Shown here in pieces: positions 1-8,943 of a DNA stretch of 64,000 bases (its first letter is position 1; each line of letters opens with the position of its first letter). The notes beneath the pieces are model-generated. The model worked only from the letters and a program-made list of their open reading frames with translations, did no database searches and was not told the origin of the DNA. This DNA is from Staphylococcus succinus. Its GTDB lineage: Bacteria > Bacillota > Bacilli > Staphylococcales > Staphylococcaceae. A program made the translations under genes and the position numbers. The stretch covers positions 2,480,001 to 2,544,000 of the forward strand of contig NZ_CP118976.1 in NCBI RefSeq assembly GCF_029024945.1, given 5' to 3'.

Positions 1-577
1 CATTGATCCTTATATAAGTATTTATAAACTACCAAGTAATAATCGATTCGCTATTTTATTACAAAATCATCATCAGCATTATTTTGATTATTTAAAACGT
101 ATTCAAGACGATTACGGCAACACTTTTGAAGGTAGTGTTTCTTTTGGCATTGGCAATGAAGTTACAGAATTTTCTCAGTTACCTTCATCGTTCTTTGAAG
201 CAAATGAGGCTTATGAAAATGCCTTATTCAGTAATGAAAAATCATTTATTTCACAATATCATTCAAAAGATATCAAGGAACTGTTGCAACTTATTCCAAA
301 TGAAAAACTACAGCCCTTTATCAAACATACATTAGGGCCCCTAAGTTATCCTAAAACCAAAAAAGATTTGGAACTCAAACAAACGTTACAAGTTTATATG
401 GATAATCAATGTGATATAACAAAAACAGCTGAAAAAATTTACATCCACCGTAATACAGTTAAATATAGAATTAATAAATGTAGCAATATGATAGGTACAA
501 ATATAGAAGATCCATTACATTCACTCAATATCCGGATCGCTTTATATGTCTCAGATATCATTGATTTCGATTCATAA
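1..577 (+). CDS. CdaR/PucR-type transcriptional regulator, C-terminal part (cut by window edge)
   Basis: The frame is open from the first bases of the window to a TAA at 575-577, so about 191 C-terminal residues are visible and the start lies outside. The early part (SVSFGIGNEV, then an alanine/glutamate-rich helix) resembles the GGDEF-like middle domain of CdaR-family regulators. The end carries the typical PucR/CdaR helix-turn-helix: about 25 residues after a DLELKQTL helix comes TAEKIYIHRNTVKYRINK, the DNA-recognition segment. Such proteins sense small metabolites (sugar diacids, purine breakdown products or amino acids) and activate neighbouring catabolic genes. The target genes would lie to the left and cannot be seen. 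A hairpin at 582-622 follows immediately. The family call is fairly safe; the ligand is unknown. Confidence 0.75.
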   Translation, partial: IDPYISIYKLPSNNRFAILLQNHHQHYFDYLKRIQDDYGNTFEGSVSFGIGNEVTEFSQLPSSFFEANEAYENALFSNEKSFISQYHSKDIKELLQLIPNEKLQPFIKHTLGPLSYPKTKKDLELKQTLQVYMDNQCDITKTAEKIYIHRNTVKYRINKCSNMIGTNIEDPLHSLNIRIALYVSDIIDFDS

Positions 578-581
578 AACT

Positions 582-622
582 AAACACACCATACTAGACT
601 TATTCTTTAGTATGGTGTGTTT
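582..622. terminator. Intergenic hairpin after the regulator
   Basis: A 15-bp stem (AAACACACCATACTA and its complement) lies between the convergent ends of the regulator and the GrpB-family gene. The T-run is short on both sides. It may terminate both transcripts. Confidence 0.5.
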
Positions 623-670
623 ACGTATATTAAGCTCTATTGCATATATTGACTCTATTATTCATTTTCT

Positions 671-1186
671 CTAACGCTTCAGATCCCACTCTAGCGCTTT
701 TTGCTCTAATTGCTTTAGAAAATGGGCTTTGCCATTGCAATATCCTGTTCTATCATTTGGAAATTGCTGCGCTAATTTTACCTTTAATTCACCGTATTCA
801 TTCGCCACATCATGATGGTAAATCAAATAGTTTCTCACTGCTAAATGACGATTAATATCCAAACTATTGTCTTTTTGAAATACATGAATGTGATGTGTTC
901 TTGGTTTTGCTCCCTTTATAAAAAATCTTCTACCTTTAATGCCATTTTCCCCTAAGACTTCATAACCTAAGCCTTCTATCCTTTTATTAAATTTATTTAC
1001 TTTTTCTATATTTTCAACCACTAATAATATGTCTATTATTGGTTTTGCTTTCAAACCAGGCACTGCAGTACTCCCTATATGATGTATACTTAACATTTCT
1101 TTTTCAAAGAGCTTTTCAAGTTTAATTTTTTCAATTTCAAACACTTGTTGCCATTCATGATGAGGATTGTGAATTTCAATTTCCAT
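671..1186 (-). CDS. GrpB family protein (UPF0157, nucleotidyltransferase-like fold)
   Basis: About 171 residues. The motif HIGSTAVPGLKAKPIIDI is the signature of the GrpB/UPF0157 family, which belongs to the nucleotidyltransferase superfamily; the conserved GS and D-I-D positions are at the expected spacing. The usual length is 165-190 residues, so the gene looks complete. I chose the ATG at 1186 (MEIEI) over the one at 1195 because AGGAAAGGA sits at a normal distance from it but would touch the upstream ATG. It is transcribed alone, convergent with the upstream regulator. Members are poorly characterised; one links to CoA biosynthesis as a fusion in other bacteria. No precise function is claimed. 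Confidence 0.8.
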   Translation of the reverse strand: MEIEIHNPHHEWQQVFEIEKIKLEKLFEKEMLSIHHIGSTAVPGLKAKPIIDILLVVENIEKVNKFNKRIEGLGYEVLGENGIKGRRFFIKGAKPRTHHIHVFQKDNSLDINRHLAVRNYLIYHHDVANEYGELKVKLAQQFPNDRTGYCNGKAHFLKQLEQKALEWDLKR

Positions 1187-1441
1187 TAAAAACATCCTTT
1201 CCTATTACTCCTATATTGTAGCTTAATGAATAAAATAAAACATTTTCCTATATCTTATACTTAATAATTTATTTCATTTAAATAACCACATAAATAGATT
1301 CCGACCAACCTTATAAAAATAATAACTTCAATAAAAAATAGTTTCAAATTTATTTAGTTTTTTAAACCTAATGGTTTGCTTTGCTAACTTAAATTTATTA
1401 AAATTTACTGTTGGGATGAAGTAAAAGGAGATGTAATTGTA

Positions 1442-2866
1442 ATGTCGCAGAAAGTTTTATCGAGCAAAAAAAGAAATACTATTATTTTAGTTATGTTAAG
1501 TAGTGCATTTGTTGCCATGCTGAATCAAACACTACTTAACACAGCGCTACCTGCAATTATCACAGGGTTGCAAATAACTGAAACAACCGCCCAATGGCTT
1601 ATTACGGGATTTATGTTAGTTAATGGAATAATGATTCCACTAACTGCATTTCTTATGGATAGATTCCATACCAAACCACTTTATATTTTCTCTATGAGTG
1701 CATTTTTACTTGGCTCAATTATCGCAGCATTATCACCTACTTTTGGTTTACTGATGTTTGCACGAGTCATCCAAGCGATAGGTGCAGGTATACTATTACC
1801 GTTAATGCAATTCACTGTATTCACATTATTTCCAACTGAAAAACGTGGATTTGCAATGGGACTTACAGGTATTGTGGCACAGTCTGCACCAGCAATTGGC
1901 CCTACACTAACTGGTTTCTTAATTGATTCCTATAGTTGGAGAGCTCCATTTTTAGTCGTTGCTGCTATAGCACTTATTGCATTTATTATTGGTGCAATTT
2001 TTGTAGAAAGTAACAATGAAACAAAACATACAAAATTAGATAAATCATCAGTAATTTATTCTACTTTTGGTTTTGGACTTATGCTTTACGCCTTTAGTAG
2101 TGCGGGTAACCTTGGTTTCACGTCACCAATCGTTATCATTTCATTAATTCTCGGACTAATTATCGTCGCTGTTTTTGTTACAAGACAAATTAAAATCGAC
2201 AATCCTTTATTAAATATGCGTGTATTTGCAAATAGAACATTTTCACTATCTGCATTTGCATCAATGGTGTTATTTATTGGAATCGTAGGTCCTGCTTTAT
2301 TAATTCCTATGTATATTCAATCTGGTCTAGGATTATCTGCAATCCTATCAGGATTCGTCATTTTACCAGGTGCAGTAGTCAATGCATTTATGTCAGTATA
2401 TACTGGTAAAATTTTCGATAAATATGGGTTGAAAGTATTAGCGATACCAGGATTTATCTTATTAATTGTTATGACCATCTTACATTGTTTCTTAACAACA
2501 GATACGCCTTATTGGTATATTGTTATTATTTACGCTGTCAGAATGTTTGCCGTAGCATTAATCATTATGCCTTTAAACACAATTGGTATTAATGCTTTAG
2601 ATAATAAAGATATCTCTCATGGTACTGCAATCATGAACTCTTTAAGAATTATTGCTGGTGCAATTGGTACTGCAATCATGATTACCATACTTTCTATAGT
2701 TCGTTCACATTATGTTGAATCTGGTAACAGTCACTCTATACAACACGCTACTGTACTTGGCGTAGATGCTGCCTTTGGATTTACAACAGTACTGTTGATT
2801 ATCGGATTTATCCTAACATTGATGATTCGTACGAAAAAAGAAATCACAAACAGTCGTGAAGTATAA
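1442..2866 (+). CDS. MFS drug-efflux transporter, DHA2 (14-TM, EmrB/QacA/LmrB-like)
   Basis: 474 residues, almost entirely hydrophobic helices, matching the 14-TM DHA2 family (typically 460-510). The N-terminal SAFVAMLNQTLLNTALPAI segment is the DHA2 motif D1 region. MDRFHTKPLYIFS is loop 2-3 (motif A), and AIGPTLTGFLIDSYSWRAPF in TM5 is motif C with the family's W-R-x-x-F turn. Proton-coupled export of lipophilic drugs or metabolites is the family role; the substrate cannot be deduced. AAAGGAGATG precedes the ATG at a normal distance. It stands alone, ending in a strong GC-rich terminator at 2870-2905. Confidence 0.85.
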   Translation: MSQKVLSSKKRNTIILVMLSSAFVAMLNQTLLNTALPAIITGLQITETTAQWLITGFMLVNGIMIPLTAFLMDRFHTKPLYIFSMSAFLLGSIIAALSPTFGLLMFARVIQAIGAGILLPLMQFTVFTLFPTEKRGFAMGLTGIVAQSAPAIGPTLTGFLIDSYSWRAPFLVVAAIALIAFIIGAIFVESNNETKHTKLDKSSVIYSTFGFGLMLYAFSSAGNLGFTSPIVIISLILGLIIVAVFVTRQIKIDNPLLNMRVFANRTFSLSAFASMVLFIGIVGPALLIPMYIQSGLGLSAILSGFVILPGAVVNAFMSVYTGKIFDKYGLKVLAIPGFILLIVMTILHCFLTTDTPYWYIVIIYAVRMFAVALIIMPLNTIGINALDNKDISHGTAIMNSLRIIAGAIGTAIMITILSIVRSHYVESGNSHSIQHATVLGVDAAFGFTTVLLIIGFILTLMIRTKKEITNSREV

Positions 2867-2869
2867 TAA

Positions 2870-2905
2870 AAAACCCCCTCATCCATAGTGATGGGGGGCT
2901 TTTTA
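2870..2905. terminator. Bidirectional intrinsic terminator
   Basis: The stem ACCCCCTCATC / GATGGGGGG is flanked by an A-run on the left and a T-run on the right. It can serve the MFS gene (plus strand) and the LysR gene (minus strand, ending at 2962). Confidence 0.85.
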
Positions 2906-2961
2906 TTTGAATTATAGCACTACACTTGTTTAGTACTTAAAAATCCCCTGTTCGAATCGCT

Positions 2962-3852
2962 TTACTCACAAACATCTTTTGCTCGGTCTAAAAACAATTG
3001 TGCTGCTTTTGAAAAAGTATGATCTTTTCTCCAAACAATATTATGTTTTGCAATTAATTGTGGTTTTAATGGTATAAAGCATAAGTTATTTTCAACAGAT
3101 GCTTCAATGATACTGTCTAAAGTAATGGCATAACCCACATCTTCTTTGACCATCAATCCGGCATTATAAGCTAGGTTAAATGTTGCTACAATATTCAATT
3201 GGTCAAAAGCATCGCCAAACCACCCTGCAAACTCATTATTTGAAAGTGACCTATCTAGTACTTGTCTCGAACATATCAGTGGCATGTGGAGAAGCTCTTT
3301 TTTTTCAATAAATGATTTTTTGGATAAAGGGTGATCCCGCTTTACGACTATACCCCATTCATCATAAGAAGGTAAATTTAAAGCTTTATATTTATTTAAA
3401 TTTGCTGGTTGAATTAAGATTCCAAAATCTAATAACCCTTTATCCAATCTACTTGTAATATCTTCCGCATTACCACTATAGACATGAAAATGTATATTAG
3501 GGTGTTGTACTTGAATGCGCCTAAAGATATCCGCAATAATTCTAATACCTTTTGTTTCTCCACAACCAATATAGACATTACCTTCTACTTGTTTATCTAA
3601 AAATTTAAATTCATCTTGTATTTTTTGCGACATTTCAAGCAATTCTTCTGCTCTTTTCTTTAATAAAATGCCTTCTTCCGTAATGTGAATATTGTGATTG
3701 CTTCTTTTAAATAATTTAACGCCCATTTCACTCTCCAAGTCTTTAATTTGGCGTGATAATGTTGGTTGCGTAATATGTAAGGCGTTTGCTGCACGTGTGA
3801 TACTTTCTTCTTTTGCTACAGTGACAAAATAATATAAGGTTCTCAATTCCAT
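2962..3852 (-). CDS. LysR-type transcriptional regulator
   Basis: 296 residues, the standard LysR length. The N-terminus MELRTLYYFVTVAKEESITR followed by AANALHITQPTLSRQIKDLE is a textbook LysR winged HTH (residues 1-60). The C-terminal two-thirds look like the periplasmic-binding-protein-fold effector domain. It is divergent from the MFS gene that begins at 3982, with about 130 bp of AT-rich DNA between them, the classical arrangement in which a LysR protein controls both its own gene and the adjacent target. The best inference is that it regulates the 3982-5139 transporter in response to a substrate of that pump. The effector is unknown. Confidence 0.85.
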   Translation of the reverse strand: MELRTLYYFVTVAKEESITRAANALHITQPTLSRQIKDLESEMGVKLFKRSNHNIHITEEGILLKKRAEELLEMSQKIQDEFKFLDKQVEGNVYIGCGETKGIRIIADIFRRIQVQHPNIHFHVYSGNAEDITSRLDKGLLDFGILIQPANLNKYKALNLPSYDEWGIVVKRDHPLSKKSFIEKKELLHMPLICSRQVLDRSLSNNEFAGWFGDAFDQLNIVATFNLAYNAGLMVKEDVGYAITLDSIIEASVENNLCFIPLKPQLIAKHNIVWRKDHTFSKAAQLFLDRAKDVCE

Positions 3853-3981
3853 TTAATACCCACCTTTGTTATTCATTTTTTGTATATCTGGAGATAATAA
3901 TTAGGTATTTGTTATATCTTATTATACCCTTTACACTTTATGTATCAAACTTTGTATCATTTATTGAGGAGTGTATCGACT

Positions 3982-5139
3982 TTGAACAACAATAAATTAA
4001 TCGTACTCATATTAACTATTGGTGTTTTTGGTATTTTAAATACTGAGATGGGATTTATAGGGTTAATCCCTCAAATTGCCAAACAATTTAATGTGACTAC
4101 TGCTACTGCTGGCTGGTTAGTCTCAGTTTTCGCAATTGGTATTGCTTTATCTGGACCAATTACTCCATTACTACTGTCTAAAATAGAAAGAAAAAAAGTA
4201 ATGTTATTCGTTTTAACCATCTTCGTAATAAGTAATTTGATATCTGTATTTACATCAAGTTTTGCTGTCTTATTACTTGCACGAATTATTCCAGCTATTT
4301 TCCACCCAGTATATACTGCTTTAGCTTTTTCAGTTGCAGCTGATTCAGTAGATAAAAAAGATGCACCTAAGGCTGTATCACGTGTATTTATTGGTGTATC
4401 AGCTGGCATGGTTGTGGGCGTTCCTATCGTTAATTTTTTAGCTACTCAATTTAACTTACAAATCGCCTTATTGTTCTTTGCACTAATAAATCTCATTGTT
4501 CTTATTTTGACTTTATGCTTTGTACCTACCATGCCAAGCGAATCATCTCACTCGTATGGTTCACAATTAAAAGTATTAAAACGACCATTGACTTGGATTT
4601 CAATCATTGCAGCTATATTTTTTAATGCAGCCATTTTTGGTGTTTATAGTTATTTGACTGATTACTTAAATATCGTTACAGAAATTCATGGAAACCTCGT
4701 TTCAATTACACTTTTCTTATATGGTTTTTCAAATATATTAGGTAATATTATTGCTGGAAAATTATTAACGATGATTCCTAAAAAAGCAATGTTATTATTA
4801 CCTTTTGCTTTAATTATAGTATATGGATTTATGTTTAGTTTAGGATCATTTTTTATTCCTATGATGGTTATTACAATGGTATGGGGAATTTTAGCAGGCC
4901 TTACCGCAAATACAACTCAGTTTATGATTACTTCATCAGCGCCTGATGCACCTGATTTATCTAATGGAATCTTTTTATCCGCTGTTAATACAGGAACAAC
5001 AATTGGTACGTTTATAGGCGGTTTATTCATCGCTACGTTAGGTTCGAATTATGTTTTGATGATTGGTATATTAGCTAGTATCGTCAATGTTCTATTAATT
5101 GTAATTAGAAATAAAAAGTTGACGACAGTTTTTAACTAA
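3982..5139 (+). CDS. MFS transporter, DHA1 (12-TM, AraJ/YdhP-like)
   Basis: About 385 residues with twelve predicted helices, in the DHA1 drug or sugar efflux group (AraJ-like: NTEMGFIGLIPQIA at TM1, LSGPITPLLLSKIERKKVML for loop 2-3). I chose the TTG at 3982 (LNNNKLIV). GAGGAG at 3966-3971 lies 10 bases upstream, whereas the ATG at 3940 has no SD and would put a non-family extension over the promoter region. It is divergent from the LysR regulator, which is its likely controller. Similar to chloramphenicol, arabinose or purine exporters in other bacteria; the substrate is not predictable from sequence. Confidence 0.8.
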   Translation: MNNNKLIVLILTIGVFGILNTEMGFIGLIPQIAKQFNVTTATAGWLVSVFAIGIALSGPITPLLLSKIERKKVMLFVLTIFVISNLISVFTSSFAVLLLARIIPAIFHPVYTALAFSVAADSVDKKDAPKAVSRVFIGVSAGMVVGVPIVNFLATQFNLQIALLFFALINLIVLILTLCFVPTMPSESSHSYGSQLKVLKRPLTWISIIAAIFFNAAIFGVYSYLTDYLNIVTEIHGNLVSITLFLYGFSNILGNIIAGKLLTMIPKKAMLLLPFALIIVYGFMFSLGSFFIPMMVITMVWGILAGLTANTTQFMITSSAPDAPDLSNGIFLSAVNTGTTIGTFIGGLFIATLGSNYVLMIGILASIVNVLLIVIRNKKLTTVFN

Positions 5140-5140
5140 A

Positions 5141-5189
5141 TAATATAAACAACCTCTATATTCATTATATAGAGGTTGTTTATATTATT
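5141..5189. terminator. Long AT-rich hairpin after the MFS gene
   Basis: An almost perfect 20-bp inverted repeat (AATATAAACAACCTCTATAT and complement) begins right after the stop codon of the transporter, followed by a short T/A tract. Confidence 0.7.
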
Positions 5190-5204
5190 AAAAAAAGACA
5201 TAAA

Positions 5205-5230
5205 AAAAAGACGAGTTAGACTCGTCTTTT
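5205..5230 (-). terminator. Terminator of the cold-shock gene
   Basis: The stem GACGAG/CTCGTC is followed on the minus strand by a run of eight T. It begins about 10 bp after the stop of the cold-shock gene. Confidence 0.85.
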
Positions 5231-5238
5231 AACCGTTA

Positions 5239-5439
5239 TTATAATTTAACAACGTTTGCTGCTTGAGGACCGCGGTCGCCGTCAACGATTTCGAATTCAA
5301 CAGCTTGTCCTTCTTCTAATGATTTGTAACCGTCTTGAGTGATAGCTGAGAAGTGAACGAATACGTCGTTTCCACCTTCAACTTCGATGAAACCAAAACC
5401 TTTTTCTGCGTTAAACCATTTAACTGTACCGTTATTCAT
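5239..5439 (-). CDS. Cold-shock protein (CspA family)
   Basis: 66 residues starting MNNGTVKWFNAEKGFGF, ending GPQAANVVKL. RNP1 (KGFGFIEV) and RNP2 (VFVHF) are intact. It is a single OB-fold RNA chaperone that binds single-stranded RNA and melts secondary structure. A longer frame upstream is rejected: GGAGGAATTTAAT sits just before the ATG at 5439, and the 66-residue length is exactly that of staphylococcal Csp proteins. A few hundred bases of AT-rich DNA without another gene lie upstream, consistent with the long structured leader usual for this family. Which paralogue (CspA, CspB or CspC) cannot be told safely. Confidence 0.95.
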   Translation of the reverse strand: MNNGTVKWFNAEKGFGFIEVEGGNDVFVHFSAITQDGYKSLEEGQAVEFEIVDGDRGPQAANVVKL

Positions 5440-5830
5440 ATTAAATTCCTCCATGTGCTTTTGCACGAATATTTGTAATCTGTCTAAAAAAATCAAAAGG
5501 AGTAAATTCAAAAGAATAAAACTACAAATCAATTTCACGAACTAAATTACTTAATACCTATTATAACTGTAATACTTGTGTTTGTATACCCCTTTTTGTA
5601 ATTTAATTTAAATATTTAATCTGTAGCTTAAATATATTGTATTAAACTACATATTATTTTATATATAAATCCTTATGATTGTATGTATTTCATCATGAAC
5701 AAGTAATTACTTCTCTTAATATTCATTGACTCAATGCGGTGAATAGTTTCAACAATTTCATGTATATATAAACTTTAATAAATACTTTTAAATTATGATT
5801 TTCACCCATTAGAATAAAAGTATCAGCACA
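5440..5830. other. Gene-free gap: csp leader and AT-rich spacer
   Basis: No convincing reading frame. The part next to the Csp start is a plausible long 5' leader; the rest is AT-rich up to the guaA terminator. Confidence 0.5.
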
Positions 5831-5861
5831 AACCCCCCTTTAGCCTATGCCTAAGGGGGTT
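5831..5861 (-). terminator. guaA operon terminator
   Basis: A GC-rich stem (AACCCCC paired with AGGGGGTT, inner AGC/GCC) lies 17 bp past the guaA stop, with a short T-run on the minus strand. It closes the xpt-pbuX-guaB-guaA operon. Confidence 0.8.
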
Positions 5862-5877
5862 GATTCATTCTATACTA

Positions 5878-7419
5878 TTATTCCCACTCGATTGTGCTTG
5901 GTGGCTTAGAAGTAATGTCATAGACAACGCGGTTAACGTGGTCCACTTCATTTACAATACGACTTGAAATCTTTTGTAAGACTTCCCAGTCAATACGTGC
6001 AAAGTCACTTGTCATACCATCAATAGAAGTTACTGCACGAATACCTACTGTATGATCATACGTACGGTAGTCTCCCATAACACCTACAGATTGGATGCCT
6101 GGTAATACTGTGAAATACTGCCAAATCTCGCGTTCAAGCCCTTCCTCACGGATAACTTGTCTTAAAATTGCGTCAGATTCACGTACGACCTCTAGTTTAT
6201 CTTCTGTAATTTCACCTAAGACACGAATACCTAGACCTGGTCCTGGGAATGGTTGTCTCCATACTAAATGTTCTGGAATACCTAATTCGATACCTAATTC
6301 ACGTACTTCGTCTTTAAACAATGTATTAATTGGTTCTATAAGTTGGAAGTCCATATCTTCTGGCAATCCGCCCACATTGTGATGTGATTTAATCGTTTGA
6401 GCAGTCTTCGTACCTGATTCAATAACATCTGTATACAGCGTACCTTGTGCTAGGAAATCTACGCCTTCTAATTTAGATGCTTCATCATCAAATACATACA
6501 CAAACTCGTTACCGATAATTTTACGTTTTTGTTCAGGATCTGAAATACCTTTTAATTTACTCATGAATCGTTCTTGTGCATTGACACGAATAATATTCAT
6601 GTTAAAGCCTTCACCGAACTGATCCATAACCATATCGCCTTCGCCTTTACGTAATAAACCGTGGTCTACGAAGATACACGTTAATTGATCACCAATTGCT
6701 TTGTGTAGTAATACTGCTACAACAGATGAGTCTACGCCACCACTCATGGCACATAATACTCTGCGATCTCCAACCAGGTTACGAATTTTTTCAATTTCAA
6801 TTTCAATGAAATTTTCCATTGACCATTCTCCTGTACAATCACAGACACGGCGAACAAAGTTACGTAATAAATCATTGCCGAATTCAGTGTGACGTACTTC
6901 TGGATGGAATTGTACGCCATAAATGCGACGTGCTTTATCTTCAATTGCTGCATAATTTGTACTTGGACTATCAGCAATCACTTCGAAACCTTCTGGGATT
7001 TCGATTACTTTATCTGAATGGCTCATCCAAACATTTTGTTCTTCAGGTAAACCGAAGAATAACTCGTCTGTCTTAGCATTTATAACTGCTTTACCGTATT
7101 CACGTTCGTTGGCACGTTCAACTTTACCACCTAGTAATTTAGTTGTTAGTTGCATACCATAACAAATTCCTAAAATAGGAATGCCTAGATTATAAATTTC
7201 TGGATCAATCGTAAATGAATCCTCTTCATATACTGAGTTTGGTCCACCAGAAAGAATAATACCTTTAGGATTTAATTGCTTAATCTCATCAATACTTATT
7301 TCGTGGTCGTGTAATTCGCTATATACACCCATTTCACGAATACGACGTGTAATTAGCTGGTTGTATTGGCTACCAAAGTCTAAAACAAGTATGAGCTCTT
7401 GCTCTTTCGCCATTTCCAT
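5878..7419 (-). CDS. guaA: GMP synthase (glutamine-hydrolysing)
   Basis: 513 residues, the usual GuaA length. It converts XMP to GMP using glutamine and ATP. The N-terminal class I amidotransferase (about 1-195) starts LVLDFGSQYNQLI and has the catalytic-cysteine motif LGICYGMQL and a later FHPE. The ATP-pyrophosphatase domain has the P-loop AMSGGVDSSV, and the C-terminal dimerisation domain ends ITSKPPSTIEWE as in all GuaA. AAAGGAG lies about 10 bases before the first ATG. Last gene of the xpt-pbuX-guaB-guaA operon, 20 bp behind guaB, so under the guanine riboswitch at 11059-11126. Confidence 0.97.
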   Translation of the reverse strand: MEMAKEQELILVLDFGSQYNQLITRRIREMGVYSELHDHEISIDEIKQLNPKGIILSGGPNSVYEEDSFTIDPEIYNLGIPILGICYGMQLTTKLLGGKVERANEREYGKAVINAKTDELFFGLPEEQNVWMSHSDKVIEIPEGFEVIADSPSTNYAAIEDKARRIYGVQFHPEVRHTEFGNDLLRNFVRRVCDCTGEWSMENFIEIEIEKIRNLVGDRRVLCAMSGGVDSSVVAVLLHKAIGDQLTCIFVDHGLLRKGEGDMVMDQFGEGFNMNIIRVNAQERFMSKLKGISDPEQKRKIIGNEFVYVFDDEASKLEGVDFLAQGTLYTDVIESGTKTAQTIKSHHNVGGLPEDMDFQLIEPINTLFKDEVRELGIELGIPEHLVWRQPFPGPGLGIRVLGEITEDKLEVVRESDAILRQVIREEGLEREIWQYFTVLPGIQSVGVMGDYRTYDHTVGIRAVTSIDGMTSDFARIDWEVLQKISSRIVNEVDHVNRVVYDITSKPPSTIEWE

Positions 7420-7439
7420 AACTTTAAATCTCCTTTAAC

Positions 7440-8906
7440 TTAGAATGAATAATTTGGTGATTCTTTTGTGATTTGAATGTCATGTGGGTGACTTTCTGCT
7501 AAACCAGCAGGTCCCATGCGTGTAAATTGAGCTTCTTCTCTTAAAGCTTCCAAATTACGTGAACCAGTATAACCCATACCAGATCTTACGCCGCCCATAA
7601 GTTGATAAACTGTATCTTGCAGTTGTCCTTTAAAAGCAATACGTCCTTCAATACCTTCTGGAACGAATTTTTTAGGCGTTTTATCTTCTTGGAAATAACG
7701 ATCGTTAGAACCACTTTCCATAGCGCCTAAAGAACCCATGCCACGATAAACTTTATACTGTCTACCTTGGAATACTTCAGTTTCTCCTGGGCTTTCTTCT
7801 GTACCAGCAAGTAAGCTACCTAACATAACTGCATGTCCACCAGCAGCTAATGCTTTAATGATGTCTCCTGAGAATTTAATACCGCCATCAGCAATAATCG
7901 CTTTACCATGTTTACGTGCTTCAGTTGCACAATCATAAACAGCTGTGATTTGTGGAACACCAACACCTGCTACTACACGTGTAGTACAAATTGAACCAGG
8001 ACCTATACCAACTTTAACAACATCAGCGCCTGCTTCGTATAATGCTTTTGTACCTTCAGCTGTAGCAACATTACCAGCAATTAAAGTAACTTGTGGGAAT
8101 TTCTCTTTAATGTGTTTAACTTGTTGTAATACGCCTTTAGAATGACCGTGCGCTGTATCGATAACTAATGCATCTACGCCAGCTTCTACTAATTTTTCAG
8201 CACGGATATCAGTATCTTTCGCAATACCAATTGCTGCTCCAACTAATAATCTACCATGAGCATCTTTAGCAGAATTCGGGAATTCAAGTACTTTTTCGAT
8301 ATCTTTAATTGTGATTAAACCTTCTAAACGACCTTCTTTTACTAATGGAAGTTTCTCGATTTTATGCTGTTGTAATAAATGTTCAGCTTCATCCAAAGTT
8401 GTACCAACTGGAGCAGTCACTAAATTATCTTTTGTCATAACATCAGAAATTTTAATAGAAAAGTCTTCAATAAAACGTAAATCACGGTTAGTAATAATAC
8501 CTACAAACTGTCTATCTGATGTATTATTAACAATCGGCACACCTGAGATACGATATTTGCCCATTAATGCTTCCGCTTCATAAACACTTTCTTCAGGCGT
8601 TAAGTAGAATGGATTCGAAATAACACCATTTTCAGAGCGTTTTACTTTTTGAACTTCATCTGCTTGATCTTCAATGTTCATATTTTTGTGAATAACACCA
8701 AGACCACCTTGTCTCGCCATTGCTATAGCCATTTTTGATTCAGTCACTGTGTCCATACCTGCCGAAAGGATTGGTATGTTCAATTTAACACCTTCTGATA
8801 ATTGAACACTTAAATCTACTTCTTTCGGTAAAACATCTGATTCTGCTGGTAACAATAACACATCGTCAAAAGTTAAAGATTCTTTTTCAAACTTATTTTC
8901 CCACAT
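7440..8906 (-). CDS. guaB: Inosine-5'-monophosphate dehydrogenase
   Basis: 488 residues. NAD-dependent oxidation of IMP to XMP, the committed step to GMP. The TIM-barrel catalytic domain is interrupted at about residues 95-210 by two CBS domains, as in typical bacterial IMPDH. The active-site loop GPGSICTTR carries the catalytic cysteine at residue 307; DSSH-type and GGI phosphate-binding motifs are present (VIDTAHGHS, ADGGIKFSGD). AGGAGG precedes the ATG at 8906. It sits between pbuX (38 bp gap) and guaA (20 bp gap) on one transcript, a compact route from hypoxanthine/xanthine salvage to GMP. Confidence 0.97.
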   Translation of the reverse strand: MWENKFEKESLTFDDVLLLPAESDVLPKEVDLSVQLSEGVKLNIPILSAGMDTVTESKMAIAMARQGGLGVIHKNMNIEDQADEVQKVKRSENGVISNPFYLTPEESVYEAEALMGKYRISGVPIVNNTSDRQFVGIITNRDLRFIEDFSIKISDVMTKDNLVTAPVGTTLDEAEHLLQQHKIEKLPLVKEGRLEGLITIKDIEKVLEFPNSAKDAHGRLLVGAAIGIAKDTDIRAEKLVEAGVDALVIDTAHGHSKGVLQQVKHIKEKFPQVTLIAGNVATAEGTKALYEAGADVVKVGIGPGSICTTRVVAGVGVPQITAVYDCATEARKHGKAIIADGGIKFSGDIIKALAAGGHAVMLGSLLAGTEESPGETEVFQGRQYKVYRGMGSLGAMESGSNDRYFQEDKTPKKFVPEGIEGRIAFKGQLQDTVYQLMGGVRSGMGYTGSRNLEALREEAQFTRMGPAGLAESHPHDIQITKESPNYSF

Positions 8907-8943
8907 ACTCGTACAGCCTCCTATTATTTGTTTGATAGTTACA

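Noticed and set aside
3940..3981. Upstream ATG for the second MFS transporter
   Set aside because: No ribosome site and it lies in the promoter region; the TTG at 3982 has GAGGAG upstream.
5440..5538. N-terminal extension of the cold-shock protein
   Set aside because: Hydrophobic, unlike any Csp, and a strong SD precedes the ATG at 5439.
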